Shown here one piece after another: positions 8,590 to 16,192 of a stretch of 64,000 nucleotides of DNA; position 1 is the first letter of the stretch, and each line of letters opens with the position of its first letter. The notes beneath the pieces are model-generated. The model did not search any database. It had not been told where the DNA came from and was given only the letters and a program-made list of their open reading frames with translations. The position numbers were made by a program, and so were the translations under genes. Source of the DNA: Schaedlerella arabinosiphila (GTDB lineage Bacteria > Bacillota > Clostridia > Lachnospirales > Lachnospiraceae). Location: NCBI RefSeq assembly GCF_003885045.1, contig NZ_RHJS01000002.1, forward strand, positions 2,728,001 through 2,792,000, read 5' to 3'.

Positions 8590-8955
8590 TTACGCTTCCG
8601 GTATATGGGAAGCGATTTCTTTTATACGTTCCAAACTGGAACGCAGCAACTGGTTGCGGTGTTCTAAAACTTTGATCCTGGCATCTTTTTCCGCGCATTC
8701 CTTTTTTAATGTTTCAGCAAGGAACCGGTAGTCGGTTTCTGGTTTTTTCTTTTTGCTATGGCTGGAATTGTCATCCGGTTCCTTTTTTCTGCCGCGCTTT
8801 CCTGACGACGGGATCAGTTCACCTGTCTCCGGATCTTCTGTGCCAAGATATTTCCGGATCGGCCTGGATTGTTTTGTTTCCGGGTCATAATGGGAAGTTG
8901 ATTCATAGAGGGCAACCCGACCTGTTTTTTTATTCACATATCTTACGATTGACAT
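8590..8955 (-). CDS. IS66-associated helper protein
   Basis: A 121-residue basic protein lying 24 bases upstream of the transposase on the same strand and inside the element ends; GGGGAAGA precedes its ATG. The N-terminus (VRYVNKKTGRVALYESTS, then 'KYLGTEDPETGELIPS') resembles the opening of IS1634/IS4-type transposases. The middle is a basic GKRGRKKE stretch and the C-terminus a short coiled coil. It occupies the place where tnpA and tnpB lie in classical IS66 elements. A role as DNA-binding helper or regulator of transposition is inferred. Confidence 0.65.
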   Translation of the reverse strand: MSIVRYVNKKTGRVALYESTSHYDPETKQSRPIRKYLGTEDPETGELIPSSGKRGRKKEPDDNSSHSKKKKPETDYRFLAETLKKECAEKDARIKVLEHRNQLLRSSLERIKEIASHIPEA

Positions 8956-8997
8956 TTTATCTTCCCCTTTCTACATATTGGTACTATATATTATAAC

Positions 8998-9034
8998 ACA
9001 TACCAATAAAAATATCAATATGTTATTGGTATGT
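8998..9034. promoter_or_regulatory. 12-bp perfect palindrome upstream of the IS genes
   Basis: ACATACCAATAA and TTATTGGTATGT flank 13 bases, and a third half-site (ATACCAATAAAC) lies at about 9045-9056. It is located between the right IS end and the first IS gene, where a repressor such as the helper protein could bind. Confidence 0.5.
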
Positions 9035-9084
9035 TTTTCAAAAAATACCAATAAACTAACAGGGATGCTGGTTTAATAAGCCAA

Positions 9085-9127
9085 AGAGGGCCCCAAACCA
9101 TAGATAAACACTAGGTTTGAGGCTCTC
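9085..9127. terminator. Hairpin inside the right IS end
   Basis: AGAGGGCCCCAAACC pairs with GGTTTGAGGCTCTC with one bulge and one mismatch across about 14 bases. IS elements often carry such structures to block transcription entering from outside. Confidence 0.55.
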
Positions 9128-9262
9128 TATTATAATTGGATTTTATACTTTAACCAGACTGTGAATAGTAACGCCCTGTTCATACAGTTCTTACAATCCC
9201 CCAAGGCACTATATATATGATTTTGATTTTTAAACCAGTCTATATTTTGTATGTAAATAGTT

Positions 9263-9544
9263 TTAGTAATAGTAGGAGACAAAATACTCCACCGCATTCT
9301 CAGGGAACATCTCCTTGAATTCTCCGTAAAGCTGCGCCGCAAGCGTCTTGTTGTGGGCGATGACCAGCGTCGGCTTCTGCAATTCCTGAATGACATTTGC
9401 CATCGTAAATGTCTTGCCGGAACCCGTAACCCCTAGTAAAGTCTGGAATTGATTGCCCTCCTTGAAGCCCTTTACCAGTTCTGCAATGGCCTGCGGCTGG
9501 TCGCCTGTGGGCTTGTAGGGGGCATGTAATTTGAACTCTGGCAT
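9263..9544 (-). pseudogene. uvrB: uvrB 5' fragment (excinuclease ABC subunit B)
   Basis: GGAGG lies seven bases before the ATG. The 93 codons read [20 protein letters not shown]..., with the complete UvrB Walker [15 protein letters not shown] and the '[17 protein letters not shown]' motif. Identity stops after VSYY, where the next codons are one Tyr and a TAA. Normal UvrB has about 660 residues, so helicase motifs II-VI and the UvrC-binding tail are missing. It is a dead fragment unless the remainder lies elsewhere. The break at the SYYDYYQ region marks a recombination or insertion junction. A full-length uvrB should exist elsewhere in the genome. Confidence 0.9.
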
Positions 9545-9557
9545 ATGAAAACCTCCA

Positions 9558-9690
9558 ATTTGTGACCGAAAAAAGTTTGCCTATTCGCCCGAAATTCGTG
9601 TAATTTGATTTTCGATTCGTGTAAAATGGGCTTGCAAAGCTGGCGAATAAGCGTTGAAATAGCAATTACACGAATGCAGGTCACAAAACT
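9558..9690. repeat. Cluster of short direct and inverted repeats upstream of the uvrB fragment
   Basis: TTGTGACC (9560-9567) is inverted at 9679-9686. ATTCGTGTAA occurs at 9594-9603 and 9615-9624 and inverted at 9666-9675; ATTCGCC occurs at 9583-9589 and inverted near 9641-9648. The arms are not collinear, so it is not one simple hairpin. The block looks like a small mobile or structural repeat (about 130 bp) placed between the promoter and the ribosome binding site of the uvrB fragment. Confidence 0.55.
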
Positions 9691-9780
9691 GTATTTTTGA
9701 AACGAAACAACACTGAATAACACCAACCAGTACAGATAGTAATATCCAGTCATTTGGTTTTTCATTATAACATATAAGTC

Positions 9781-9825
9781 AAAAAAAGTACAGACCAAAA
9801 TCGAACTTTTGTTCTGTACTTTTTT
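9781..9825. promoter_or_regulatory. SOS-box-like palindrome in a hairpin with T-tracts
   Basis: CGAACTTTTGTTCT at 9802-9815 fits the Firmicute DinR/LexA box (CGAAC-N4-GTTCG type), expected for uvrB; a TATAAT (minus) lies at 9764-9769. The same stretch can form a stem, AAAAAAGTACAG with CTGTACTTTTTT, which is a bidirectional terminator shape. I cannot decide between the two from sequence; both may be true. Confidence 0.5.
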
Positions 9826-10027
9826 ATACCTTATCGGATGGTAGTCCGCCCGCCCCGTCAGGGGCATGTATTACGGGATGCCCGGATGGGTATATCTTTT
9901 TATTCGATTCAGTTAGTAAGCGACACAAAACATACCGTAGTGAATCTTCCCCAGTCAATTGATATACTTTCCTTATATCACAAGGATGTATTTCAAATGA
10001 ACGGATCCGGAAAGAATAGTATCTCCT

Positions 10028-10195
10028 ATGGATTTTGTGGAACCCCCACAGGCACTGCTTCCTCCGCTTTCACTTGAACAGAAGGAATCCTATCCTTTTG
10101 AACTATTCTTTCATGGATCGCATCTAAAGATTGCCAGTCATGCACAACTCTCACAGTTAGCAGGGATCCTTAAGATCCTGCAGTCCTCATGCTGA
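10028..10195 (+). CDS. IS66 TnpA-like accessory protein, C-terminal remnant
   Basis: Fifty-five codons starting MDFVEPPQALLPPLSLEQ and containing FELFFHGSHLKIA and LAGILKIL, resembling the C-terminal half of IS66 TnpA accessory proteins. Its stop overlaps the tnpB start, the usual IS66 coupling. The frame is closed by a TGA at 9998, so the normal N-terminal HTH part is lost or out of frame. Confidence 0.65.
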   Translation: MDFVEPPQALLPPLSLEQKESYPFELFFHGSHLKIASHAQLSQLAGILKILQSSC

Positions 10196-10500
10196 ATCTG
10201 ATCTACAGGGAGCGGAACACATCTATCTTGCCTGCGGGTCCTACAGATTTCCGCAAACAGATCGAAGGACTGGCTGCTCTGGTCAGCCTGAGATATCATC
10301 TGGATCCCTATTCCCCTGCCTGTGTGTTCCTATTCTGCAATCGGAAAAAGAACTGTCTCAAAGCCCTGCGTTTTGATAAAGATGGTTTTCTTCTTGCAAC
10401 AAAAAAACTGCTTCCGGACATGGTCTTTCAATGGCCAAAGTCTAAAGAGGAGATCCGGGACATCACGTCCCAGCAGGTCAGATGGCTGCTGGCCTTGTAA
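10189..10500 (+). CDS. IS66 TnpB accessory protein (C-terminally damaged)
   Basis: A 103-residue Orf2-like protein with the TnpB hallmarks 'GPTDFRKQIEGLAALV', 'YSPACVFLFCNRKKN' and 'SQQVRWLL'. TnpB is required with TnpA and TnpC in classical IS66 transposition. Normal proteins run about 10-15 residues further; here the reading frame ends LLAL, followed by unrelated codons. With TnpC missing it cannot support transposition of this copy. Confidence 0.8.
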   Translation: MLNLIYRERNTSILPAGPTDFRKQIEGLAALVSLRYHLDPYSPACVFLFCNRKKNCLKALRFDKDGFLLATKKLLPDMVFQWPKSKEEIRDITSQQVRWLLAL

Positions 10501-10540
10501 AATCAGCATTTTCAAGCCTGTTTAGGATAGAAAAATGCTG

Positions 10541-10678
10541 ATTTTTCAGAACAAAAAATGGTACCATAAAACCAGAGACCATCCTGAATTACTGGAAGCA
10601 TATCTTCCCTGGTCTGAGACACTGCCAGAAAGCTGCCGACTCAGGGAACATAGAGCAAAAAAGAAGTGTATGTTTTGA
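10541..10678 (+). pseudogene. IS66 tnpC 3' remnant
   Basis: An open stretch without a start ending in LLEAYLPWSETLPESCRL, the C-terminal signature of IS66 TnpC (LPWS..LP..CR). It lies directly inside the right inverted repeat. The rest of the transposase is deleted. Confidence 0.7.
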
Positions 10679-10737
10679 TAGAGTATATCACGACATGCAC
10701 TTCTTTTCATTACGGTGTGTTTTGTATCGCTTACGGT

Positions 10738-10815
10738 GTATGCCTTGCTTCTGCCAATACCCAATAGCTTTTGAATGTCATCAGCGTCATAAACCTGTTT
10801 TTGCAAATTCTTCAT
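10738..10815 (-). pseudogene. HTH/excisionase-like gene, 5' fragment cut by the IS66 end
   Basis: From the ATG at 10813-10815 the frame reads MKNLQKQVYDADDIQ, then KLLGIGRSKAY, the start of an excisionase-like winged-helix protein common on Lachnospiraceae conjugative elements. The frame enters the IS66 inverted repeat right after SKAYT. Such small proteins normally have about 65-70 residues. It lies divergent from, and next to, the recombinase pseudogene. Confidence 0.6.
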
Positions 10816-11463
10816 GTACACAGTTAAGTCAGTCCCTTCGGACAAAGTGAGTTTTGAAAGCCTTGACAGTCAGGTGATCTCTGATTTTCTTGACTGGCTG
10901 GAATCAGTATGCGGATGCAGCATAATGACAAGGAATCAACGTCTGTCTGCACTTACTGCATTTGCGGTATATGCACAGAATCGGGATTTTGGTTCGGCCA
11001 CTCTTTTCAGGAATAATCTATTAAAAATCCCCAGGAAAAGAGCACAACGCAAAGGAAGAAGTTCGTTCACAAGGGACGAAGTCAAGATCCTGTTTGATCT
11101 CCCCGATTCAAGGGCGGAGATTGGATTAAGGGATAAAACACTGTTATGTTTTATGTATGCAAGCGGAATGCGGGCGCAGGAAGTATGCGAACTTACTGTA
11201 GGTAACATCCACCCTGACAGATCTGGTATTAATGTCCATGGCAAAGGTCAGAAAATGCACCGTATTGGCATTCCTGCTGTGCAGGTATGCTGAAAAAATA
11301 TAGAAAGCGCAGAGGTATATCTGGTAAGGATACACGGCATGTTTTTTCCAGCCAGACTCATGAAAAAATGACAGTGTCCTGTATTGAGGAAATATTTGCA
11401 ACGTATGTAATCGAAGCAAGACATGATAATCCGGGACAGTTTAGGAATCATTACACCCCTCAT
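10814..11463 (+). pseudogene. Tyrosine recombinase (XerC/D-like integrase), decayed
   Basis: Codons from 10814 give a SAM-like N-terminal domain ('VISDFLDWLESVCGCS', 'NQRLSALTAFAVYAQ') and the start of the catalytic domain with the first catalytic Arg in YASGMRAQEVCEL. At about 11287 the frame shifts to LLKKYRKRRGISGKDTRHVF and continues to NHYTPH. There the expected SMRHTTATHML box (HxxR and the catalytic Tyr segment) is absent and replaced by unrelated sequence. The N-terminus is also short. The enzyme is dead. It was probably the integrase of the element whose debris fills the first 11 kb. Confidence 0.85.
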
Positions 11464-11604
11464 TTCTGTCTGCAAAATGCTGTCAATGTTCTGCTTGATA
11501 ATGTCATATTCCCGGACTTTCTTTATGGTTTCCTCTCTTTTTAGATATGTCTACACAGTTCTATCAATTAGCCAAAACAATTCCTATATCCAACAAAAAT
11601 CGTC

Positions 11605-11633
11605 TTGAAGTTATTCGGCTGGACGCATATAAT
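11605..11633 (+). promoter_or_regulatory. Sigma-A promoter of the resistance/sensor operon
   Basis: TTGAAG, 17 bases, TATAAT. It lies about 35 bases upstream of the HTH gene that begins the cassette. Confidence 0.8.
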
Positions 11634-11668
11634 TATACTAATAGAGATTAGAGAAAGGGTGAATGAAG

Positions 11669-11860
11669 ATGTTAGAATATATTTCTGCCCCGGAAGCGGC
11701 AAAGAAATGGGGCATTTCAGAAAGACGGGTGCAAAAGCTATGTGAGGAAAACCGCATACCGGGTGTAGCAAAATTTAGTCGGCTATGGCTGATACCAAAA
11801 GACGCAGAAAAACCAACAGATGCCCGGTTGAAAGCAGAAAGGAACAAAAAACATGAATAA
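11669..11860 (+). CDS. Small HTH DNA-binding protein
   Basis: A 63-residue protein with an excisionase/MerR-like helix-turn-helix: ISAPEAAKKWGISERRVQKLC, then IPGVAKFSRLWLIPK (residues quoted in two parts). I chose the ATG at 11669 because GGG lies nine bases upstream; the ATG at 11663 is too close. It overlaps the response-regulator start by eight bases, so it is cotranscribed. Proteins of this kind often lead Firmicute two-component/ABC peptide resistance cassettes; a role as modulator is inferred. Confidence 0.75.
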   Translation: MLEYISAPEAAKKWGISERRVQKLCEENRIPGVAKFSRLWLIPKDAEKPTDARLKAERNKKHE

Positions 11861-12545
11861 CGTTTTAATTATTGATGATGATAGAGCGCTTTGCGCACTA
11901 ATCAAGCAAAGTATTTTACAAGAGTGTATAGAAGCTGACTGTTGCTATTCTGGGAAATCTGGCTTGCTGCAGCTAAAAGAAAAGGAATACCAGCTTGTCA
12001 TACTGGACGTAATGATGCCCGGTTTCGATGGCTTTGAAACATTAGAACAGATTAGACAGGAAAGCAGTCTGCCTATTTTAATGTTCACATCAAAAAATGA
12101 CAGTGCTTCAAAAGTGCGTGGCTTGCGGGCAGGAGCCGATGATTATTTAACAAAACCTTTTGATATGGACGAGCTGATTGCCCGTATTGTTTCATTGATT
12201 AGACGCTATACCCGTTTCAACCAAAAAGACGGACAGACACAGAGATTTGAGTTTGACGGGTTGACGATTGATTTTAATAGCCGTTCCATTGTCACAATCA
12301 ATGGAGAATTTGAACTTCCCCCGAAAGAATTTGATCTTCTTCTGTTCCTTGCTAAAAATCAAGGAAAAATTCTGACAAAACAGCAAATATATGAAAAAGT
12401 ATGGGGCGAGGAATATGTGTATGATGATAGTAATATTATGGCAATCATTAGCCGTTTGCGGAAAAAAATAGAAGAAAATCCTGGCAGTCCTAAATATATA
12501 CAGACGGTAAAAGGGATTGGCTATCGTTTCAGTAAGGAGGTATGA
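11853..12545 (+). CDS. OmpR-family response regulator
   Basis: A 230-residue two-domain regulator. The receiver domain (1-118) has the acidic pair in LIIDDDRAL, the phosphorylated Asp in VILDVMMPGFDG and the Lys in LTKPFD. The winged-helix output domain (about 132-228) ends YIQTVKGIGYRFS. AAAGGA precedes the ATG. It pairs with the kinase three bases downstream. The likely target is the four-fold direct repeat at 13532-13573, in front of the ABC genes. Related systems are VanR-like, CprR and NisR/SpaR regulators of peptide-antibiotic immunity. Confidence 0.92.
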   Translation: MNNVLIIDDDRALCALIKQSILQECIEADCCYSGKSGLLQLKEKEYQLVILDVMMPGFDGFETLEQIRQESSLPILMFTSKNDSASKVRGLRAGADDYLTKPFDMDELIARIVSLIRRYTRFNQKDGQTQRFEFDGLTIDFNSRSIVTINGEFELPPKEFDLLLFLAKNQGKILTKQQIYEKVWGEEYVYDDSNIMAIISRLRKKIEENPGSPKYIQTVKGIGYRFSKEV

Positions 12546-12548
12546 CCG

Positions 12549-13502
12549 TTGTATTCAGAAGCTATCATTGTGATTGGAATCGTGATTGTCCTTTTTTCTG
12601 TTTGCAGTTCGGCACTGGCCGTCCGACGTGTAAAAAAGCAGATTTCGGAAATATCTGACGCTTTGGAAGATATAAAAAATGGGAATGGAAACAGGCGTAT
12701 TTTAGCAGAAACACATGAGCTTATTGCCCCCCTTGCTTATGCAATCAACGATATTATCCTGTCTTATGAAAAAAGGCTTTCTGCCTATCGCCAGGCGGAC
12801 GAAACAAACCGGCAGCTTATGACGAGCCTTTCCCATGATGTAAGGACACCGCTTACCACACTGATTGGGTATTTGGACGCTGCACACAAAGGGATTGTAG
12901 ACGGAAAAGAACGTGACGACTATATAGAAACTGCCCGCCTAAAAGCGCATGACTTGAAAGAATATATCGACGTGCTTTTTGATTGGTTTAAGTTAGGTTC
13001 TAATGAATTTTCCATGAACATAGCGGAGAGTGATTTGACAGAGCTGACACGCAATATACTAATTGACTGGATACCGATATTTGAAGATACACAGGTAGAT
13101 TTCACGATTGACATTCCAGAACAGCCTTTCCGGGTGCAGATTGACCCGGACGGATATATGCGGATATTAAACAACCTTATACAAAATGTAATCTCCCATA
13201 GCCATGCAGATAAAATTGAAATAGCTTTATCGGAACAGAACAGAAATATAAAAATTCTCCTGTCTGATAATGGAATAGGGATTGGCAAGGAGGACTTAAA
13301 GCATATTTTTGACCGGCTGTATAAATGCGATAAAGGGCGGTCTGAAAAAGGCAGCGGTCTTGGTCTGTCTATCGTACATGAGCTTGTTGAAAAATTAAAC
13401 GGAACAATAACGGCAGACAGCACACCGGGAAAAGGAACCATTTTCACCCTGTTTTTCCCTTTGATAGACGAATCAGCTCCCGTCCCCTTATGGCGGGAGT
13501 AA
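12549..13502 (+). CDS. Sensor histidine kinase, one N-terminal membrane span
   Basis: A 317-residue kinase. The TTG start is set by AAGGAGG nine bases upstream. A single membrane helix lies at residues about 4-24; no extracytoplasmic domain exists. A HAMP-like linker is followed by the HisKA domain with SLSHDVRTPLTTLIGY (His at about 97) and the HATPase domain with N box NNLIQNVISH, G1 DNGIGIG and G2 GSGLGLSIV. The lack of a sensor domain suggests that it reads the state of the ABC permease or the membrane itself, as proposed for BceS-type kinases. Partner of the upstream regulator. Confidence 0.92.
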   Translation: MYSEAIIVIGIVIVLFSVCSSALAVRRVKKQISEISDALEDIKNGNGNRRILAETHELIAPLAYAINDIILSYEKRLSAYRQADETNRQLMTSLSHDVRTPLTTLIGYLDAAHKGIVDGKERDDYIETARLKAHDLKEYIDVLFDWFKLGSNEFSMNIAESDLTELTRNILIDWIPIFEDTQVDFTIDIPEQPFRVQIDPDGYMRILNNLIQNVISHSHADKIEIALSEQNRNIKILLSDNGIGIGKEDLKHIFDRLYKCDKGRSEKGSGLGLSIVHELVEKLNGTITADSTPGKGTIFTLFFPLIDESAPVPLWRE

Positions 13503-13531
13503 TTATTTGTAAAAATCTGCCTTCTCCAAAC

Positions 13532-13573
13532 TGCAAGGTTAATGCAAGGTTGGTGCAAGGTTAATGCAAGGTT
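13532..13573 (+). promoter_or_regulatory. Four 11-bp-phased direct repeats (activator site)
   Basis: TGCAAGGTT starts at 13532, 13543, 13554 and 13565, exactly one helical turn apart, alternating AA and GG linkers. A TAGAAT -10-like hexamer lies at 13580-13585, so the last repeat occupies the -35 position. This is the layout of an OmpR-type activator site. The distance to the ABC-ATPase start is 40 bases. Confidence 0.85.
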
Positions 13574-13612
13574 GGCGTGATAGAATGGCAGACATGAAAA
13601 GGAGGTTTCGCA

Positions 13613-14536
13613 ATGAGCAAATATGTTATTGAAACGAAAAATCTTACAAAGCAATACGGAACACAAAAAAGTGTTGCCAATCTGAATATTCATGTTCAAA
13701 AAGGGCGTATCTATGGTCTGCTTGGCAGAAATGGAGCCGGAAAGACAACGACCATGAAGATGCTGCTTGGACTTACACAGCCGACTTCCGGGGAAGTGAC
13801 GATTTGGGGGAAGCCCTTACAAGCAAATGAAAAAAAGCTGTTGCCCCGTATTGGCAGTCTGATTGAATCCCCCGGCTTCTATCCTAATCTCACAGCTACC
13901 GAAAATCTGCGCATTTTTGCTACCCTGCGGGGAGTGCCGAACCGAGGCGCAATTAAAAACGCACTTGATTTAGTAGGCCTGCCTTACAAAGATAAAAAGC
14001 TGTTTTCCCAATATTCACTTGGCATGAAGCAGCGGCTGGCGATTGCACTTGCCATTATGCACGACCCGGAGCTTTTGATTTTAGACGAACCGATCAACGG
14101 TCTTGACCCGATTGGAATTGCAGAAGTCCGTTCCTTTATCCGTGATCTCTGCAATGAGCGTGGAAAAACAATATTGATTTCCAGCCATATCCTTTCCGAA
14201 ATTGCACTTTTGGCAGACGATATAGGCATTATCGACCACGGTACATTGCTGGAAGAAGAAAGTCTTGCAGAACTGGAAGCAAAGAGCAGCAAGCATATCC
14301 GCTTTACTGTTTCGGATACGGCACAGGCAGCAAGAATTTTAGAACGTATCTTCCATGAGAGCCGGTTTACCATACAGGACAACCACAATATACAGGTGCA
14401 TAATCTTGATTTACCAATAGGAAGAATTGTTACTGCCTTTGTGGAAAATGGTTTAGAAGTATCGGAAGCCGCAACTTCAGAAGAAAGCCTTGAAGATTAT
14501 TTCAAACGTGTAACAGGGGGTGAGGGGATTGCTTAA
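13613..14536 (+). CDS. ABC transporter ATP-binding protein (BcrA/NukF lantibiotic-immunity type)
   Basis: A 307-residue ATPase preceded by AAAAGGAGG. Walker A is LLGRNGAGKTTTMKML (residues about 36-51), the signature is YSLGMKQRLAIAL, Walker B is LLILDEPINGLDP, and the switch His is in ILISSHILSE. The C-terminal 90 residues are the extension typical of the BcrA family. It energises the two permeases encoded downstream, probably expelling bacitracin- or lantibiotic-like peptides from the membrane. The coding end overlaps the next gene by 17 bases. Closest named systems are CprA of Clostridioides difficile and NukF/SpaF; the substrate cannot be read from sequence. Confidence 0.9.
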   Translation: MSKYVIETKNLTKQYGTQKSVANLNIHVQKGRIYGLLGRNGAGKTTTMKMLLGLTQPTSGEVTIWGKPLQANEKKLLPRIGSLIESPGFYPNLTATENLRIFATLRGVPNRGAIKNALDLVGLPYKDKKLFSQYSLGMKQRLAIALAIMHDPELLILDEPINGLDPIGIAEVRSFIRDLCNERGKTILISSHILSEIALLADDIGIIDHGTLLEEESLAELEAKSSKHIRFTVSDTAQAARILERIFHESRFTIQDNHNIQVHNLDLPIGRIVTAFVENGLEVSEAATSEESLEDYFKRVTGGEGIA

Positions 14537-15317
14537 ACTGGTTATATGTGAATTTGCAAAATTAAAGCGCAAAAAATTTATATGGCTGGTTGTTCTTTCA
14601 GCGTTTTTATTTCCCGTGCCGCTGACAGTATTGATGACAATGCCGCAGACAGCAGAACGATATGACAGTAAGATAGCGATTTTCAATGATTACTTTCAGT
14701 CGGTTATGGGCTATGGAGTAGAATTGCTTTTACCGTGCATGATCGGGGTGATTGCAGCCATGCTCTTTTTTATGGAACGGGATAATGATACTTTCAAAAA
14801 TCTACGCACAATTCCCATAACAAGCACACAGATGATTTTGGCAAAGATTATTGTCCTGTTCTCTTTTGGAATTATTTTCAGTCTGACATCGGCTCTTATA
14901 ACAATCCTTTGCGGCGGACTGATTGCAGAAGTAAACAATATTGCTTACAGATTATTTTTTGCTCTGAAAATGGGGATTTTTATTACAGCCGGGACGCTGC
15001 CGTTAATCGTCCTTGTCGTTTTCTTTAGCAAGAACTATATATTTTCTGTTTTATTGTGTGTTTTTTACAGTGTTTTAAGTATGACAGCCGAATCATCTTT
15101 TGGCGCACTGCCTAAAGTGATGTGCTGGCTAATGCCAATTCCGCTTACAACCCTGTGGAGCGCAGGAAATTTAACCGCGCATGGCACTATGGACGGTGTG
15201 GGGATGTTGGAAAATTTAATTCCGACTACATTTCAGACAATCACTATTTTAGCCGTTATCGCTTTGCTTTCCGTTATAGTGATTGATTATATGTATAAAA
15301 AGAGAGGGGATGAATGA
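14520..15317 (+). CDS. ABC-2 type permease (NukE/CprB-like)
   Basis: A 265-residue membrane protein with about six spans and the N-terminal motif LLKLVICEFAKLKRKKFIW, typical of lantibiotic immunity permeases. The GTG at 14520 follows ACAGGGG; a TTG at 14529 is an alternative start. It overlaps the ATPase gene and ends one base before the second permease, so the two permeases and the ATPase are translationally coupled. Confidence 0.85.
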   Translation: MRGLLKLVICEFAKLKRKKFIWLVVLSAFLFPVPLTVLMTMPQTAERYDSKIAIFNDYFQSVMGYGVELLLPCMIGVIAAMLFFMERDNDTFKNLRTIPITSTQMILAKIIVLFSFGIIFSLTSALITILCGGLIAEVNNIAYRLFFALKMGIFITAGTLPLIVLVVFFSKNYIFSVLLCVFYSVLSMTAESSFGALPKVMCWLMPIPLTTLWSAGNLTAHGTMDGVGMLENLIPTTFQTITILAVIALLSVIVIDYMYKKRGDE

Positions 15318-15318
15318 T

Positions 15319-16098
15319 ATGTTTCGCATGGTTAAGACCGAAATATGGAAATTAAAGCGGTATCATATGATATGGGCAGGTGTTTTCCTAATGCTGCTCT
15401 CTGTCGTATTAACGCTTTTTTCCACAACCGCATTGGACGGAACGGTTTGGACATTTGCCTTTTTTACAGAACAGGTAATCAAAAATAATGCCACAACGAT
15501 TTTCCCCATGTGCATTGCCCTCATTGCCGGATATATCATAGCAAGGGAAGGAAAAGACGATACGCTGAAAAGTATTATGACTATTCCTGTTCCTTATAGC
15601 CGCCTTTTGTGTGGGAAACTGCTTGTATGTGCGCTGCTTTCTTTGTTTTTTGGGCTGGTAAGTGCGGCATTCACGGTAATTGCCGTTTTTGTGATGGGAT
15701 TTTCGGGAATGTCTGCAACATCAGTATTACAGACATTTATTCAGATTATTCTCAACTGTCTGTTTTTGTATATTGCAGTCATGCCTGTAATTGCATTCGC
15801 TGCCCGTATACCAAACGGACATATGCTTGGAACAATTATTGCTTTTGTTTATGGCTATGGCGGTATGTTTGCCTCTGGAAATGCTACGTTAGCAAATGTT
15901 TATCCTGTTACTGCAAGTTTAGGCTTAATCAGTTACAGAAGCTACGATCCGGCTGTACATTGGAATGTGTTAATCTGTCTGTTTAGTATGATTGCCGTAT
16001 TGATGATTACTGCTGTTTTCGTATTCACGGCAAAAGGAAACGTGCCAGTCAAGGCAGCAAAAAAACACAAAAAAACAATAACAAAAAAAGGGTGGTAA
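15319..16098 (+). CDS. ABC-2 type permease (NukG/CprC-like)
   Basis: A 259-residue membrane protein with about six spans; begins MFRMVKTEIWKLKRYHM. I chose the ATG at 15319 because GAGGGG lies nine bases before it; ATG 15310 is in frame but too close. The second half of a heterodimeric permease with the preceding protein. The C-terminus is strongly basic (AAKKHKKTITKKGW). Confidence 0.85.
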   Translation: MFRMVKTEIWKLKRYHMIWAGVFLMLLSVVLTLFSTTALDGTVWTFAFFTEQVIKNNATTIFPMCIALIAGYIIAREGKDDTLKSIMTIPVPYSRLLCGKLLVCALLSLFFGLVSAAFTVIAVFVMGFSGMSATSVLQTFIQIILNCLFLYIAVMPVIAFAARIPNGHMLGTIIAFVYGYGGMFASGNATLANVYPVTASLGLISYRSYDPAVHWNVLICLFSMIAVLMITAVFVFTAKGNVPVKAAKKHKKTITKKGW

Positions 16099-16192
16099 GC
16101 GGTGGATATAGGAATGAAGAAAGAATTTTCTATCGGGATTGCGGTAGTTGTAATTATACAGCACCAACGAGTGAATAAGGGAGGTTACAGGT

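Larger units (their letters stand above)
6715..9172. mobile_element. Complete IS66-family insertion sequence (ISBst12-like, tnpC only) with 8-bp target duplication
   Basis: Ends are the inverted 16-mers GTTACTATTCACAGTC (6715-6730) and its complement (9157-9172). Both ends are flanked by the direct repeat GCCCTGTT (6707-6714 and 9173-9180), the 8-bp duplication typical of IS66. The 2458-bp element holds a TnpC-type transposase and one upstream helper gene but no TnpA or TnpB, which fits the ISBst12 subgroup of IS66. Intact ends, exact target duplication and open genes suggest a recent insertion. Hairpins lie just inside both ends (6751-6780 and 9085-9127). Confidence 0.93.
9916..10734. mobile_element. 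Gutted IS66-family element (tnpA-tnpB-remnant tnpC)
   Basis: The imperfect 29-bp ends (9916-9944 and 10706-10734) both begin GTAAGCGA(C/T)ACAAAACA, the GTAA start typical of IS66. Inside are tnpA, tnpB and only the last codons of tnpC, so about 1.5 kb of the transposase gene is deleted. The flanking octamers differ (TTCAGTTA and CGGTGTAT), so no target duplication survives. The right end cuts an HTH gene at about 10738. Confidence 0.85.

Noticed and set aside
10735..10742. Target-site duplication for the gutted IS66
   Set aside because: The octamers outside the two ends differ (TTCAGTTA and CGGTGTAT), so no duplication can be claimed.
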